Origin: an uncultured Lentisphaerota bacterium
Lineage (GTDB): Bacteria > Verrucomicrobiota > Kiritimatiellia > CAIQIC01
Direction: 5' to 3'
Length of the DNA: 64,000 nt
NCBI GenBank assembly: GCA_903912445.1
Contig: CAIWHP010000094.1
Span: 1-64,000 of the forward strand
Positions 56,132 through 63,843 of this stretch are shown here, in pieces. The notes under the pieces were generated by a model. The model was not told the origin of the DNA and did no database searches. It was given only the letters and a program-made list of their open reading frames with translations. Made by a program: the position numbers and the translations under genes. Within the stretch, counting starts at the first letter, position 1; each line of letters begins with the position of its first letter.

Positions 56132-56601
56132 AAACTCTCCACTGCCGACCATAACGGGGAAGTTTAAACTCGGTTACCCTTTGCAGAACATCAGGTGTTG
56201 GACCTAAAAATGATTAGGATTTTATCCTAGCTTGGGGCGTGGCGGCCGGCGCGTATGGCAAACCGCGCCATGGACCTCCCCCAGCCAGATCGTCTTGGAC
56301 GGTGGCGGTGAAGCACATGCCGCCGTCATGCAGCCCGTTCCCGGCCCTGTACAGTTGCGCCTTCCAAGGTGAAAAAAAATTTGCGACTATGCCGCCCGCT
56401 GCGGTGCAGAGGGACCGCCTGGGCTGCTGGCCGGACTGGCGCTCCGCCCGGCGGCGGCTTATGGAAAGACCGCTTACAACCTGGGCCCGTTTTTGGTGCA
56501 GCCGTTTAGCTGTTGTCCCTTCGAGGCCTCAGGAACAACGGTCGGCGCCAAGGCTTGAAGGGGCGTTGCCCCCGGTAAATTAATGAGCGTTGGGCAAGTT
56601 T
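56132..56601. other. Gap between the Sel1 gene and tRNA-Leu
   Basis: 470 bases holding the palindrome at 56216-56230 and otherwise no supported gene. A 114-codon plus-strand frame (56239-56583) has Trp/Arg/Pro-rich composition unlike the real genes here and no ribosome site. Confidence 0.5.
56216..56230 (-). promoter_or_regulatory. TAGGAT-TTT-ATCCTA palindrome upstream of the Sel1 gene
   Basis: Perfect 6-bp arms around TTT, 85-99 bp before the Sel1 start codon. The pattern TAGGAY-N3-RTCCTA is shared with 55220-55234, suggesting a common regulator. Confidence 0.55.
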
Positions 56602-56685
56602 GGGCGAATGGTGGAATGGCAGACACGCAAGCCTTAGGAGCTTGTGGCGCAAGCCGTGGGGGTTCAAGTCCCCCTTCGCCCACCA
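56602..56685 (+). tRNA. tRNA-Leu (anticodon UAG), CCA encoded
   Basis: 84 nt with acceptor stem GGGCGAA/TTCGCCC, discriminator A and encoded CCA. The anticodon stem CAAGC/GCTTG holds loop CTTAGGA, giving anticodon UAG for CUA and other CUN codons. The long variable arm (TGGCGCAAGCCG) and T-arm GGGGG-TTCAAGT-CCCCC are as expected for a class II tRNA. Confidence 0.95.
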
Positions 56686-56719
56686 GAACAGGGATAAATA
56701 GAAAGCAAGCAAACCCGGC

Positions 56720-57172
56720 ATGAAAACCAAACTTCCTCCCGCGCCCGAAATCATCTCCCGCGGCGTGTGCGTACACCGCGGCCACGTGCTGCTATGCCGC
56801 AACCGCAAACGCGGCAATGTCTACCTGCCCGGCGGCCATATCGAGGGCGAAGAACGTGCGCCCGATGCGTTGCACCGCGAGCTCGTCGAAGAACTGGGCC
56901 TGAACTGCCGCATCGGGAACTTCCTGGGCATGGTGCAGCACGCCTTCGACCACAAGGGGCAGCGGATCGTGGAAATCAATTTCGTCTTCGCCTTCCGGCT
57001 GCCGCGCGCCAGCCTCCTACACCCTCCGGCGTCCGTGGAAGCTAAGATCGAGTTCTATTGGGCGCCGCTCGGCCAGCTCGCGCGCGCCGGCCTCCAACCC
57101 CACATCCTCCGCCGCCTCCTGCCCGGCTGGCTGCGCCGCGGCGCCGCGCCGCGCTGGGCCAGCACGTTCTGA
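56720..57172 (+). CDS. NUDIX hydrolase
   Basis: 150 residues. The Nudix box is perfect: G-x5-E-x7-REUxEExGU from Gly39 to Leu61 (HIEGEERAPDALHRELVEELGL). Such enzymes hydrolyse nucleoside diphosphate derivatives with Mg2+. The strand CVHRGHVLLCRNRKRGNVYLPGG leads into the box. Substrate unknown. Gene starts 34 bp after tRNA-Leu. Confidence 0.9.
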   Translation: MKTKLPPAPEIISRGVCVHRGHVLLCRNRKRGNVYLPGGHIEGEERAPDALHRELVEELGLNCRIGNFLGMVQHAFDHKGQRIVEINFVFAFRLPRASLLHPPASVEAKIEFYWAPLGQLARAGLQPHILRRLLPGWLRRGAAPRWASTF

Positions 57173-57221
57173 CGCGGACCTAGACAGGGGCGCCAGGCCC
57201 CTGCGCCCGCCGGCACACCGG

Positions 57222-58247
57222 CTAGTGGGTCAGCGCCGCGCTTTCGCCGCCCTTGCGCTGCAGCAGCACCTGGAAGGCACGGCCCATGTGCGCAGGATGG
57301 ACGAGCTGGTGGATGGCGTTGCGTTCGGGCGAATATTTCCCAGCGTCGCGTTCGATGATCTCCCGAACGACCTCCGCGCCTTCGTCCAGCAGAAATTCAC
57401 CCTGCGCGCAGAACCGCACCGTTTCCAGCCCCTGTGCGCGGCCGCAGGCCATGAGCGCCGAAAAATCCACATGCGCCGTGAGGTCCTGCGCGCCGATATC
57501 GAGGAAGGGGTCGCCGTGCCGGACATGGCGCCGGTAGCACTGCAGATGGCCCGCGCGCCGGTGCGGCGCAAAATACTCGTCCCGCGCAAGGCCATAGTCG
57601 AACGTTAGCACCCAGCCGCGGCGCAGCCGCGCGGCGACCTGCGCCAGCCACTCCTGCGCGCGCAGGTTGATTTCCGTGCGGTAGCCCTCCATCTGGGCGA
57701 CCGGCAAATCCGCAAGCGCCTCCGCCAGCCGCGGATCGGAGAGCGGGGCCAGTTCCTCGGCGAAACCGGCCGCGGTGGCCGCCACAAAAACTTCCCGCCA
57801 CGCACCGCCCTGCACCTGCACCCGATGGACCGGCAGGGCGTCGAGCAGCTCGTTGGAAAAGACGCAGCCGGTCATGGCGCCGGGCAGCGGCGCGCCGGCC
57901 TCGACGATATGCCACGGCAGGTCCGGCGCCACCGCGAGCGCATCGGCGCGCAACTCGCCGCCGCGCCCGCCGAATTCCCACACGGCGAAATCCGCCGCGC
58001 CGGAGGCCGCGCGCAGCTTCCGGAAAAACCCCGCGAGGATCCGGCCGAACAGCGGCCCGACGCTGACGCTGGTGAAGAAGTCGCCGTGCCGGCCGATGCG
58101 CGCGGCGCCGCCGGTGTAATAGCCGAACTGCGGCTGGTAGAGCGCCAGCTCCATGAACCGCGCAAAGGTGATGTGCCCGCCGGCCCGCGCGATGTCAGCG
58201 CGGATTTCCGCGACGAGCTCCGGGACGCTGGAGTCAGGCGCGGGCAT
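57222..58247 (-). CDS. MidA/NDUFAF7-family SAM-dependent methyltransferase
   Basis: 341 residues from ATG 58247. MidA signature: ITFARFMELALYQPQFGYYTG, IGRHGDFFTSVSVGPLFGRI, VWEFGGRGGELRADAL, SNELLDALPVHRV and VLTFDYGLARDEY. In eukaryotes the homolog methylates a complex I arginine; bacterial roles are not well defined. It overlaps the end of bioD by 14 bp. A decayed palindrome copy directly abuts the start codon, so no Shine-Dalgarno sequence is visible and translation is probably coupled to bioD. Confidence 0.88.
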   Translation of the reverse strand: MPAPDSSVPELVAEIRADIARAGGHITFARFMELALYQPQFGYYTGGAARIGRHGDFFTSVSVGPLFGRILAGFFRKLRAASGAADFAVWEFGGRGGELRADALAVAPDLPWHIVEAGAPLPGAMTGCVFSNELLDALPVHRVQVQGGAWREVFVAATAAGFAEELAPLSDPRLAEALADLPVAQMEGYRTEINLRAQEWLAQVAARLRRGWVLTFDYGLARDEYFAPHRRAGHLQCYRRHVRHGDPFLDIGAQDLTAHVDFSALMACGRAQGLETVRFCAQGEFLLDEGAEVVREIIERDAGKYSPERNAIHQLVHPAHMGRAFQVLLQRKGGESAALTH

Positions 58248-59004
58248 TTGCCAAGGCTTGGGCAAGGGTGACGCGGGTCCTTCCAAGGGTTGGAAAAACA
58301 GGGGGTTGCAGTTTCCAATCCCTGGAAAACCGCTCGGCGGTGGCGCGGAAATCCTTCTTCGCGGCGATGAACGGCAGGCGGCCGAGCACCGGCACGCGTC
58401 CCAGCCGGGCGATGCTGGCGAGGTTGTCGCGCTCAATGCGGCCGCGCCGGCCGCGCTCTGTGGCCACCACCACGACGCCGGCGATGGTCAGCCCGGCGGC
58501 GCGTAGCGCGGCGAGCGTGAGCAGCGTGTGGTTCAGCGTGCCGAGCCCTGGCCGCGCGACGACGAGCACGGGCAGGCCGAGCGTGCGCATCAGATCCACC
58601 ATCGTGCGGCGTTCGTCGAGCGGCACGAGGACGCCGCCGGCGCCCTCGACGAGCACGAAGTCGTGGCGCGCCGCAAGCTGGCGGAACGCCGCCCGGATGC
58701 GGCGCAGCTGGATCGGACGGCGCGCGATCCGCGCCGCGAGGTGCGGCGAGCAGGCGGGGACGAACCGGTAGGGGCACATCCACTCGGCTTCCGCGACGGT
58801 AGGCGTGAAGCGGATCGAGCGCAGACAATGGTCCAAATCGGGGGCGACGACCTCGCCGCCGCGCTTGAGGCAGCCGGTCTGGATCGGTTTCATAGGCACG
58901 GCATCCACGCCGCGCGCACGCAGCAGGGCCAGCAGCGCGGTGGTGACCGCCGTCTTGCCGACGCCGGTATCCGTGCCCGTGATGAAAAGGCCGCTACTGT
59001 TCAT
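58234..59004 (-). CDS. bioD: Dethiobiotin synthetase with repeat-encoded C-terminal extension
   Basis: 256 residues from ATG 59004. It forms the ureido ring of biotin from DAPA, CO2 and ATP. P-loop GTDTGVGKT, PMKPIQTG, LVEGAGGVLVPL, VARPGLGTLNHTLLTL match the family, though the usual late motif is followed by an extra ~30 residues (DWKLQPPVFPTLGRTRVTLAQALANARA). That extension is encoded by the 32-bp-spaced palindromes at 58248-58328, so the repeats have inserted at the 3' end and moved the stop codon. It follows bioC after 105 bp. Confidence 0.93.
   Translation of the reverse strand: MNSSGLFITGTDTGVGKTAVTTALLALLRARGVDAVPMKPIQTGCLKRGGEVVAPDLDHCLRSIRFTPTVAEAEWMCPYRFVPACSPHLAARIARRPIQLRRIRAAFRQLAARHDFVLVEGAGGVLVPLDERRTMVDLMRTLGLPVLVVARPGLGTLNHTLLTLAALRAAGLTIAGVVVVATERGRRGRIERDNLASIARLGRVPVLGRLPFIAAKKDFRATAERFSRDWKLQPPVFPTLGRTRVTLAQALANARA
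58248..58328. repeat. Palindrome cluster A7: three copies inside the bioD 3' end
   Basis: Decayed TTGCCAAGGCTTGGGCA (58248), CTTCCAAGGGTTGGAAA (58280) and TTTCCAATCCCTGGAAA (58312). Spacing is 32 and 32 bp. Entirely within the bioD reading frame. Confidence 0.9.
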
Positions 59005-59010
59005 CTTCTG

Positions 59011-59107
59011 GCTCCTAATCTTAATCGTACTCCTACTCTTGCTCATAAGCTTCATCTGCGGTGTGCCGGAAGATTACGATTAAGAGTTAGGATTAGGATT
59101 ACGATTC
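59011..59107. repeat. Two opposed tracts of degenerate hexamers (GATTAR) between bioC and bioD
   Basis: 59011-59044 read on the minus strand, and 59071-59107 read on the plus strand, are chains of 6-nt units such as GATTAC, GATTAA, GAGTAG and GGATTA. Together they form an imperfect inverted repeat filling the gene gap. It is the AT-richest spot in this part of the window. Confidence 0.75.
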
Positions 59108-59109
59108 AC

Positions 59110-59904
59110 TCACGCTTTTTGCGCCGCGAGATAGGCCACGCGGAAGGTGGCGCGCACGCCGCCGCCGCGGGCAGGGAACTTCTTTTCGTAGTCGGTCACG
59201 AGCTGCTGCAGCTCGCTGCGCGTCAGCGGGCGGCCGCTGCCGGCGATGGGGCCGCCGGTCAGGCCCTGCTCGTGCAGCATCGTGAGCAGCGCGCGGGCCG
59301 AGGGCAGCGCAATCAGGGCCTTGTGGCGGCGCGCGGTCAGGGTGGCGAACCCGGCGCGGCGCGCGAGGGCGGCGATGGTCGGGAACGAAGGCAGCGCGTG
59401 CAGCACCGGCTTCCCCGGCGCAACGCGGCGGCGCGCGGCATGCAGCTCGGCGAGCGTGCCCCGCAGCATGATGGCGGCGAAGAACCGGCCGTGGGGCGTC
59501 AGCCAGCGCATGGTCTTGCGGAAGACCGGCGCCAGCGGCTCCACCCAGTGGAGCGCGCAACTGCTGACGATCAGGTCAAAGTGACCGGCCGGCTGGTAGC
59601 GGCGGACATCGGCCACGTGCCAGCGGACGCGCACGGCGCCGCGCCAGCGGGCACGGGCATGGGCGACCATCGCCGGCGAGATGTCCAGGGCATGGACCTC
59701 GGCGCGCGGGAAGCGCTCGCGCAGCTGCTCGGTCAGCAGGCCGGTGCCGCAGCCGATCTCCAGGATGCGCTTGGGGGCCGGGCCTTTTTCGATTTCCCAG
59801 AGCAGCCGGCGCGCGACCGACCACTGGATGGCGGCATGCTTGTCGTAGGTGGCCGCGGCGGCATCGAACCGCTTGCCGACGGTGCGCTGCAATTTGGTCG
59901 TCAT
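59110..59904 (-). CDS. bioC: Malonyl-ACP O-methyltransferase-like protein
   Basis: 264 residues from ATG 59904 (an ATG at 59907 is equally possible). BioC methylates malonyl-ACP to start pimelate synthesis. Features: N-terminal RFDAAAATYDKHAAIQWSVARRLL, SAM motif ILEIGCGTGLLTEQL, LDISPAMVAHARAR, FDLIVSSCALHWV and a C-terminal EKKFPARGGGVRATFRVAYL segment characteristic of BioC. The gene follows bioH with an ATG overlap of the stop, and precedes bioD. Confidence 0.92.
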   Translation of the reverse strand: MTTKLQRTVGKRFDAAAATYDKHAAIQWSVARRLLWEIEKGPAPKRILEIGCGTGLLTEQLRERFPRAEVHALDISPAMVAHARARWRGAVRVRWHVADVRRYQPAGHFDLIVSSCALHWVEPLAPVFRKTMRWLTPHGRFFAAIMLRGTLAELHAARRRVAPGKPVLHALPSFPTIAALARRAGFATLTARRHKALIALPSARALLTMLHEQGLTGGPIAGSGRPLTRSELQQLVTDYEKKFPARGGGVRATFRVAYLAAQKA

Positions 59905-60581
59905 CAAAACGTCTCCAGAAAAAATTTGATCTCCGCCGCGAGCTGCTCCGGCGCGCGCAGGGGCAGGTCATGGCCGACGCCGTCGAAGCCGGCAAACCGG
60001 CTGAACACGAAGCGCCCCGCGAGCTCTTCCCCGGCGGCGCACGGAATGACGCGGTCCGCGCGGCCGTGCACCACCAGCGCCGGCGTGGTGTGGCCGGCGA
60101 GGCGCGCACGCAGGTCGGTGGCCTGCAGCGCGTCGAGCCCGGCGACCAGTTGGTCCACGCCCTGGGCCAGCGCCGCGTGCACTTTTTCATCCCGTTCGGC
60201 CGGCGTGAGCCCGGCCGGCGCGGCCACGTCGTCGAAGAACTGGCGCAGCACGGGCTCCGGCGCCTTCCGCAGCGCGGCCTTCATCGCCCGAAGACGTGCG
60301 GCATCCACCCCGTGCAGAAAGTCCGGCGCGGCGCAGAAACGCGCCGTCGTGCCGACGAGGATCAGGCCGGGCCATCGGTCCGGGCTTTGGAGCGCGGCCT
60401 GGAGGGCGCGCAGGCCGCCGAGGCTCCAGCCAAACAGAAACGCCGGTCCGGCCAGCTGGGGGAGCGCTTCGTCCGCCGCCACGAGGCGCGGCGTGGCAAA
60501 TTCGGCGAGGGCCGCGGCGAGCGGCTGCAGCGCCTCCGCCGGGTGGGCCCAGCCTGCCATCATCAGCACGAGGGGTCTCAT
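59904..60581 (-). CDS. bioH: BioH-like pimeloyl-ACP methyl ester esterase (alpha/beta hydrolase)
   Basis: 225 residues. Alpha/beta hydrolase with nucleophile GWSLGG, Asp in GRADRVIP and His in GVGHDLPL, the catalytic triad. Lid residues lie between about 95 and 155. Its place immediately before bioC and bioD supports the BioH role of ending pimelate elongation by removing the methyl ester. Sequence alone cannot tell BioH from BioG/BioJ-type substitutes. The genes bioF, bioA and bioB are not in the window. Confidence 0.82.
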   Translation of the reverse strand: MRPLVLMMAGWAHPAEALQPLAAALAEFATPRLVAADEALPQLAGPAFLFGWSLGGLRALQAALQSPDRWPGLILVGTTARFCAAPDFLHGVDAARLRAMKAALRKAPEPVLRQFFDDVAAPAGLTPAERDEKVHAALAQGVDQLVAGLDALQATDLRARLAGHTTPALVVHGRADRVIPCAAGEELAGRFVFSRFAGFDGVGHDLPLRAPEQLAAEIKFFLETF

Positions 60582-60596
60582 GGCAAGGCCGCCGGC

Positions 60597-61565
60597 CTAT
60601 TCTCCCGCCCGGGTCTTTACTTTCAATTCCGGGTGTTTGCCGGTGACGAGGCTGTTGGGCGGCACGCTTTCCGTCAGGAAAACATTGCCGCCGACGGTTG
60701 AGTTGCGGCCAATGACCGTGTCGCCGCCGAGTATGGAGGCGTTGGAATAGATCACCACGTTGTCCTCAACCGTCGGATGCCGCTGGACGTGCTTGACCGG
60801 GTGGCCGTGCTTATCCAGCGGGAAGCTCTTCGCGCCGAGCGTGACGCCCTGGTAGAGCTTCACGCGGTTGCCGATCCGTGCCGTTTCGCCGATGACGACG
60901 CCGGTGCCGTGGTCGATGAAGAAGCCGTGGCCGATCTGGGCGCCCGGGTTGATATCAATACCCGTCTGGGCATGGGTCCACTCGCTCATGATGCGCGGCA
61001 CAATGGGTACCTCGAGGCGGTAAAGCTCGTGCGCGAGCCGGTGCGACACGATCGCGAGCAGGCCCGGATAGGCAAGCTGCACCTCGGCAAAGGTCAGCGC
61101 GGCCGGGTCGCCCTCATAGGCGGCGCGCACATCCTCGATCAACATTTTCCGGATGTGGGCCAGCCGGTCATAGAAGGCGCTCATCACGCGGATGGCGGCC
61201 GCGCGGGTGTTCACCGGGCGCCGGAGGCGTTTCCGCTCGGTCCGCGCCGCCGCGCCCTGCCAGCGGAACGGCAGCGCCCGCTCGATTTGCGAAAGCAACG
61301 GCCGCCAGGCTTCGCTCAGGCGCCGGGTGAGGAAGACGCCCAGCTCGTCCGCGGCCACCGGACCCTCCGACATCTTGCCGGGAAACATCGCATCAATCAG
61401 CAGCTTCAACGCCTCGATGATCGGCCCCGGATTGGGATAGTCGCCCAGAAGGCTTTCCGGGCTGTCGCCGCGCACCGTGTAGAGCGGTACCAAGGCGCGT
61501 GCCGTCCGGCACAGGCTGTATTCCATGTCCGAGGCGAGGCAGTGCGCCGGTTTTTTCTTTTTCAT
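60597..61565 (-). CDS. cysE: Serine O-acetyltransferase
   Basis: 322 residues, longer than E. coli CysE (273). It acetylates serine with acetyl-CoA for cysteine synthesis. N-terminal helical domain to about residue 190, then left-handed beta-helix repeats: [80 protein letters not shown]. Catalytic His lies in [15 protein letters not shown]. It ends 15 bp before the start of bioH on the same strand, so it probably leads that operon. CysK is not nearby. Confidence 0.93.
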   Translation of the reverse strand: MKKKKPAHCLASDMEYSLCRTARALVPLYTVRGDSPESLLGDYPNPGPIIEALKLLIDAMFPGKMSEGPVAADELGVFLTRRLSEAWRPLLSQIERALPFRWQGAAARTERKRLRRPVNTRAAAIRVMSAFYDRLAHIRKMLIEDVRAAYEGDPAALTFAEVQLAYPGLLAIVSHRLAHELYRLEVPIVPRIMSEWTHAQTGIDINPGAQIGHGFFIDHGTGVVIGETARIGNRVKLYQGVTLGAKSFPLDKHGHPVKHVQRHPTVEDNVVIYSNASILGGDTVIGRNSTVGGNVFLTESVPPNSLVTGKHPELKVKTRAGE

Positions 61566-61707
61566 CAGGAAACCCTCAAAAAACGCGGCCCAAGGCTACT
61601 CCAGCGCCGCATGGCAATCAAGCGCAGGGGCGCGGGAGAAATATTTTGAACACTTTGCGCGGCACGCGGTCGAACAGTTCTGAATGCACGCGAAAGGAAA
61701 CAGAGCC

Positions 61708-62514
61708 ATGAAAAAGATCTTATTGTTGGTGGGCGCGCTGGCGCTCGTGGCCGGCCCGGCCCGTGCAGAAAAGATCGCCTATCTCGGCGTCGCCACCCTC
61801 CCGGTGGAACCCGTCGCTGCGTATCAGCTCAACCTGCCCGAAGGCGTCGGCCTGGCTGTCATGGAAGTCGCGGAGGATGGCGTGGTCAAGGGCAAGCTCA
61901 CGGAGCACGACATCCTGCAAAAACTCGATGACCAGATCCTGACCAGTCCCGAGCAGCTCGCCGTGCTGGTCCGCAGCCATAAACCCGGCGACACGGTCAA
62001 GTTGACGGCCCTCCGCAAGGGCAAGGAGGAGGTCCTCAAGGTGACCCTCGGCGAAACCGACGCCCGCAAGCTCGCCCAGCCGCTGCGCGGTTTTGGCGGA
62101 GGCGGCATGTACGGCCCGGGTATGCCCCCCGGTGCGGATCCGAACCGCATGCTGCAGCAATGGCACCGCCAGTGGCAGAACCAGAACGGCGACGCCAACC
62201 TGACACCGCAGTCGCCGCGCCGGGACCGCGGGCCCCAGGCCGAAACGCACGCAGAGTCCCACAGCTCCAGCGTCATCACCGAATCGCGCGACGGGCTGAC
62301 CGTGACGATCACCGAGCGCGACGGACAAAAGACCGTACGCGCCGAGGAAAAGGGCAAGGTGCTCGTGAACGAAAAGCCGATCAATACCGAGGCGCAGCTC
62401 AAGGCGCTCCCGGAGAAGATCCGCGACCGGATCGCCGAAATGCAGAAGAGCATCAAGGTGGACACCTCCACCGAGACACGGACCACCGGCGGCCGGCACA
62501 CAACCGAATTATAA
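61708..62514 (+). CDS. Exported PDZ-domain protein
   Basis: 268 residues from ATG 61708, preceded by AAAGGAAA and followed by a signal peptide (MKKILLLVGALALVAGPARA). A PDZ domain covers about 25-120 (YLGVATLPVEPVAAYQLNLPEGVGLAVMEVAEDGVVKGKLTEHDILQKLDDQILTSPEQLAVLVRSHKPGD). It is not joined to a protease. A Gly/Pro/Gln-rich linker follows, then a charged C-terminal region (VTITERDGQKTVRAEEKGKVLVN). It probably binds C-terminal tails in the periplasm. Divergent from cysE. Confidence 0.8.
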   Translation: MKKILLLVGALALVAGPARAEKIAYLGVATLPVEPVAAYQLNLPEGVGLAVMEVAEDGVVKGKLTEHDILQKLDDQILTSPEQLAVLVRSHKPGDTVKLTALRKGKEEVLKVTLGETDARKLAQPLRGFGGGGMYGPGMPPGADPNRMLQQWHRQWQNQNGDANLTPQSPRRDRGPQAETHAESHSSSVITESRDGLTVTITERDGQKTVRAEEKGKVLVNEKPINTEAQLKALPEKIRDRIAEMQKSIKVDTSTETRTTGGRHTTEL

Positions 62515-62526
62515 CGTGACAACCTT

Positions 62527-62607
62527 GGCGGCCCGACGCGCTTTTTCGCCCCCACACTCCTCACACCCGGGAGTTTAGCGGAAAGTACCCCAGCGCGTCG
62601 GGCCGCC
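62527..62607. terminator. Large inverted repeat: terminator or small mobile palindrome
   Basis: Perfect 16-bp arms (GGCGGCCCGACGCGCT / complement) around 49 bases, 12 bp after the PDZ gene stop and followed by CCCCTTTT. The loop is unusually long for an intrinsic terminator, so a MITE-like element is the alternative. Confidence 0.7.
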
Positions 62608-62806
62608 CCCTTTTGACCCGGACCTGCCGGCGCCTCGCAGCACCACACGCAACCCTACCGCGCCAAAACGGGCGGGGCTATCGCACAAGGTGTGGTTGCC
62701 GACAATGTGCCTCACGGACGCGCGGCCCGCGCGCGTACCGTGGAGGCAATGGTTGGGTAATGTCCTATTTTGCTGTTTTGAGGGATGATCTCTTCAATTC
62801 CGCAGC

Positions 62807-63799
62807 CTATCCAGTTGCCTGTTCCAGCGCTGGAGATGCTGGCTTGGCCACCTCCACCCGAATGCGTAGAAATAAAAGAAAGAGCACCGTAGCCCCTGCA
62901 GCAATACCGCGCTGGGTGATCTTTTTCGCCTCGATCTCTGTGGCCAGAGTGTAGAGCAAGAAGAACATCAGCCAACCCAGCACCATGGACAGGCGGTGCC
63001 GGTCGCCAAAGGAATGGCCGCTGGTTAGAAAGGCCAATATGAGAAATTCAATTAGGATAACGACAATCATCATTCCCAGAAGTGCTGAAAGGGGCGGAGG
63101 GGTTGCGCCGTCGGGGATGGCGCTGCCTCCGATCATTACCAGGGCCATGGCCAACGTGCAGACGAGCAACAGCCAGAACGGGCGCCAGGCTCTCCTGTGC
63201 TGCGATGAGAAAACACGCGCGGGCATCGCAAGTCCCAGGGCAATGAAAAGCCCGGTCAAAAGAACAGCCGAAACTACTACTGGGACTGATGGAACATAAT
63301 TGGCCATAAGACCTAACACAAAGGGCCAGACCAGCATGACTAGGACGCAGATCCAAAGGACCGGGGTACCCATCCAGGATTCGCGGCGCTGTTTTTGAAA
63401 GAGCATTTCAGTGAGAAACACCGGCGCCACGATTGCAAGCAAGGCATGAAAATGGGTCACCCCGATAGTGTTGGCCCAGTTCCACCCCAAGACCCGCTGG
63501 TAGGCTATCGCTTGCGGTGAGACAATACCTGGTTCGGGATTTACGAAAACGCGGGTGATGATAGCTTCGAAAAAGATCCCGAAGGCCAGCCCGAACATGA
63601 AAAGGCCGGGCCACCCTTTTCTGTTTCTAACCATAAGTTCACGGGCGATCAGGGCTCCGCAGCCGTATGGCGGCAGGGTAATGAGAAGCCTAAAGGGTTC
63701 GAAGAACTGCTCTGCCGTGAGAAAGCCCGAAACGACCTCTCCGATCCAGGGTGACAGGAAAAACAGAATCAACACCGGTAACAGATGTGACCTTTTCAC
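62807..63799 (-). CDS. Polytopic membrane protein of unknown function
   Basis: 330 residues from GTG 63799 with GGAGAA upstream. Eight to nine hydrophobic helices span nearly the whole protein, for example LPVLILFFLSPWIGEVVSGFL, FHALLAIVAPVFLTEMLF, VLWICVLVMLVWPFVLGLM and LGMMIVVILIEFLILAFL. No transporter signature is recognised. Base composition is lower in GC than the neighbouring genes, which could mean recent arrival. Lies 44 bp after a lipoprotein-like gene on the same strand. Confidence 0.7.
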   Translation of the reverse strand: MKRSHLLPVLILFFLSPWIGEVVSGFLTAEQFFEPFRLLITLPPYGCGALIARELMVRNRKGWPGLFMFGLAFGIFFEAIITRVFVNPEPGIVSPQAIAYQRVLGWNWANTIGVTHFHALLAIVAPVFLTEMLFQKQRRESWMGTPVLWICVLVMLVWPFVLGLMANYVPSVPVVVSAVLLTGLFIALGLAMPARVFSSQHRRAWRPFWLLLVCTLAMALVMIGGSAIPDGATPPPLSALLGMMIVVILIEFLILAFLTSGHSFGDRHRLSMVLGWLMFFLLYTLATEIEAKKITQRGIAAGATVLFLLFLRIRVEVAKPASPALEQATG

Positions 63800-63843
63800 C
63801 AGGATTCTCCGCTCATCTCGTCATATTCCCTCAACGCCCAACG

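Noticed and set aside
55195-56230. Attachment-site repeats flanking an integrated element
   Set aside because: The palindromes are 15 bp, differ at the centre and enclose only a Sel1 gene; no integrase is present, and upstream regulatory sites explain them better.
56239-56583. 114-codon plus-strand frame before the tRNA
   Set aside because: No ribosome site, Trp/Arg/Pro-rich composition and no recognisable domain.
56474-56785. 103-codon minus-strand frame containing GGLEPPRLAPQAPKACVSAIPP
   Set aside because: This peptide is the known artefact of translating the tRNA-Leu gene in the wrong direction.
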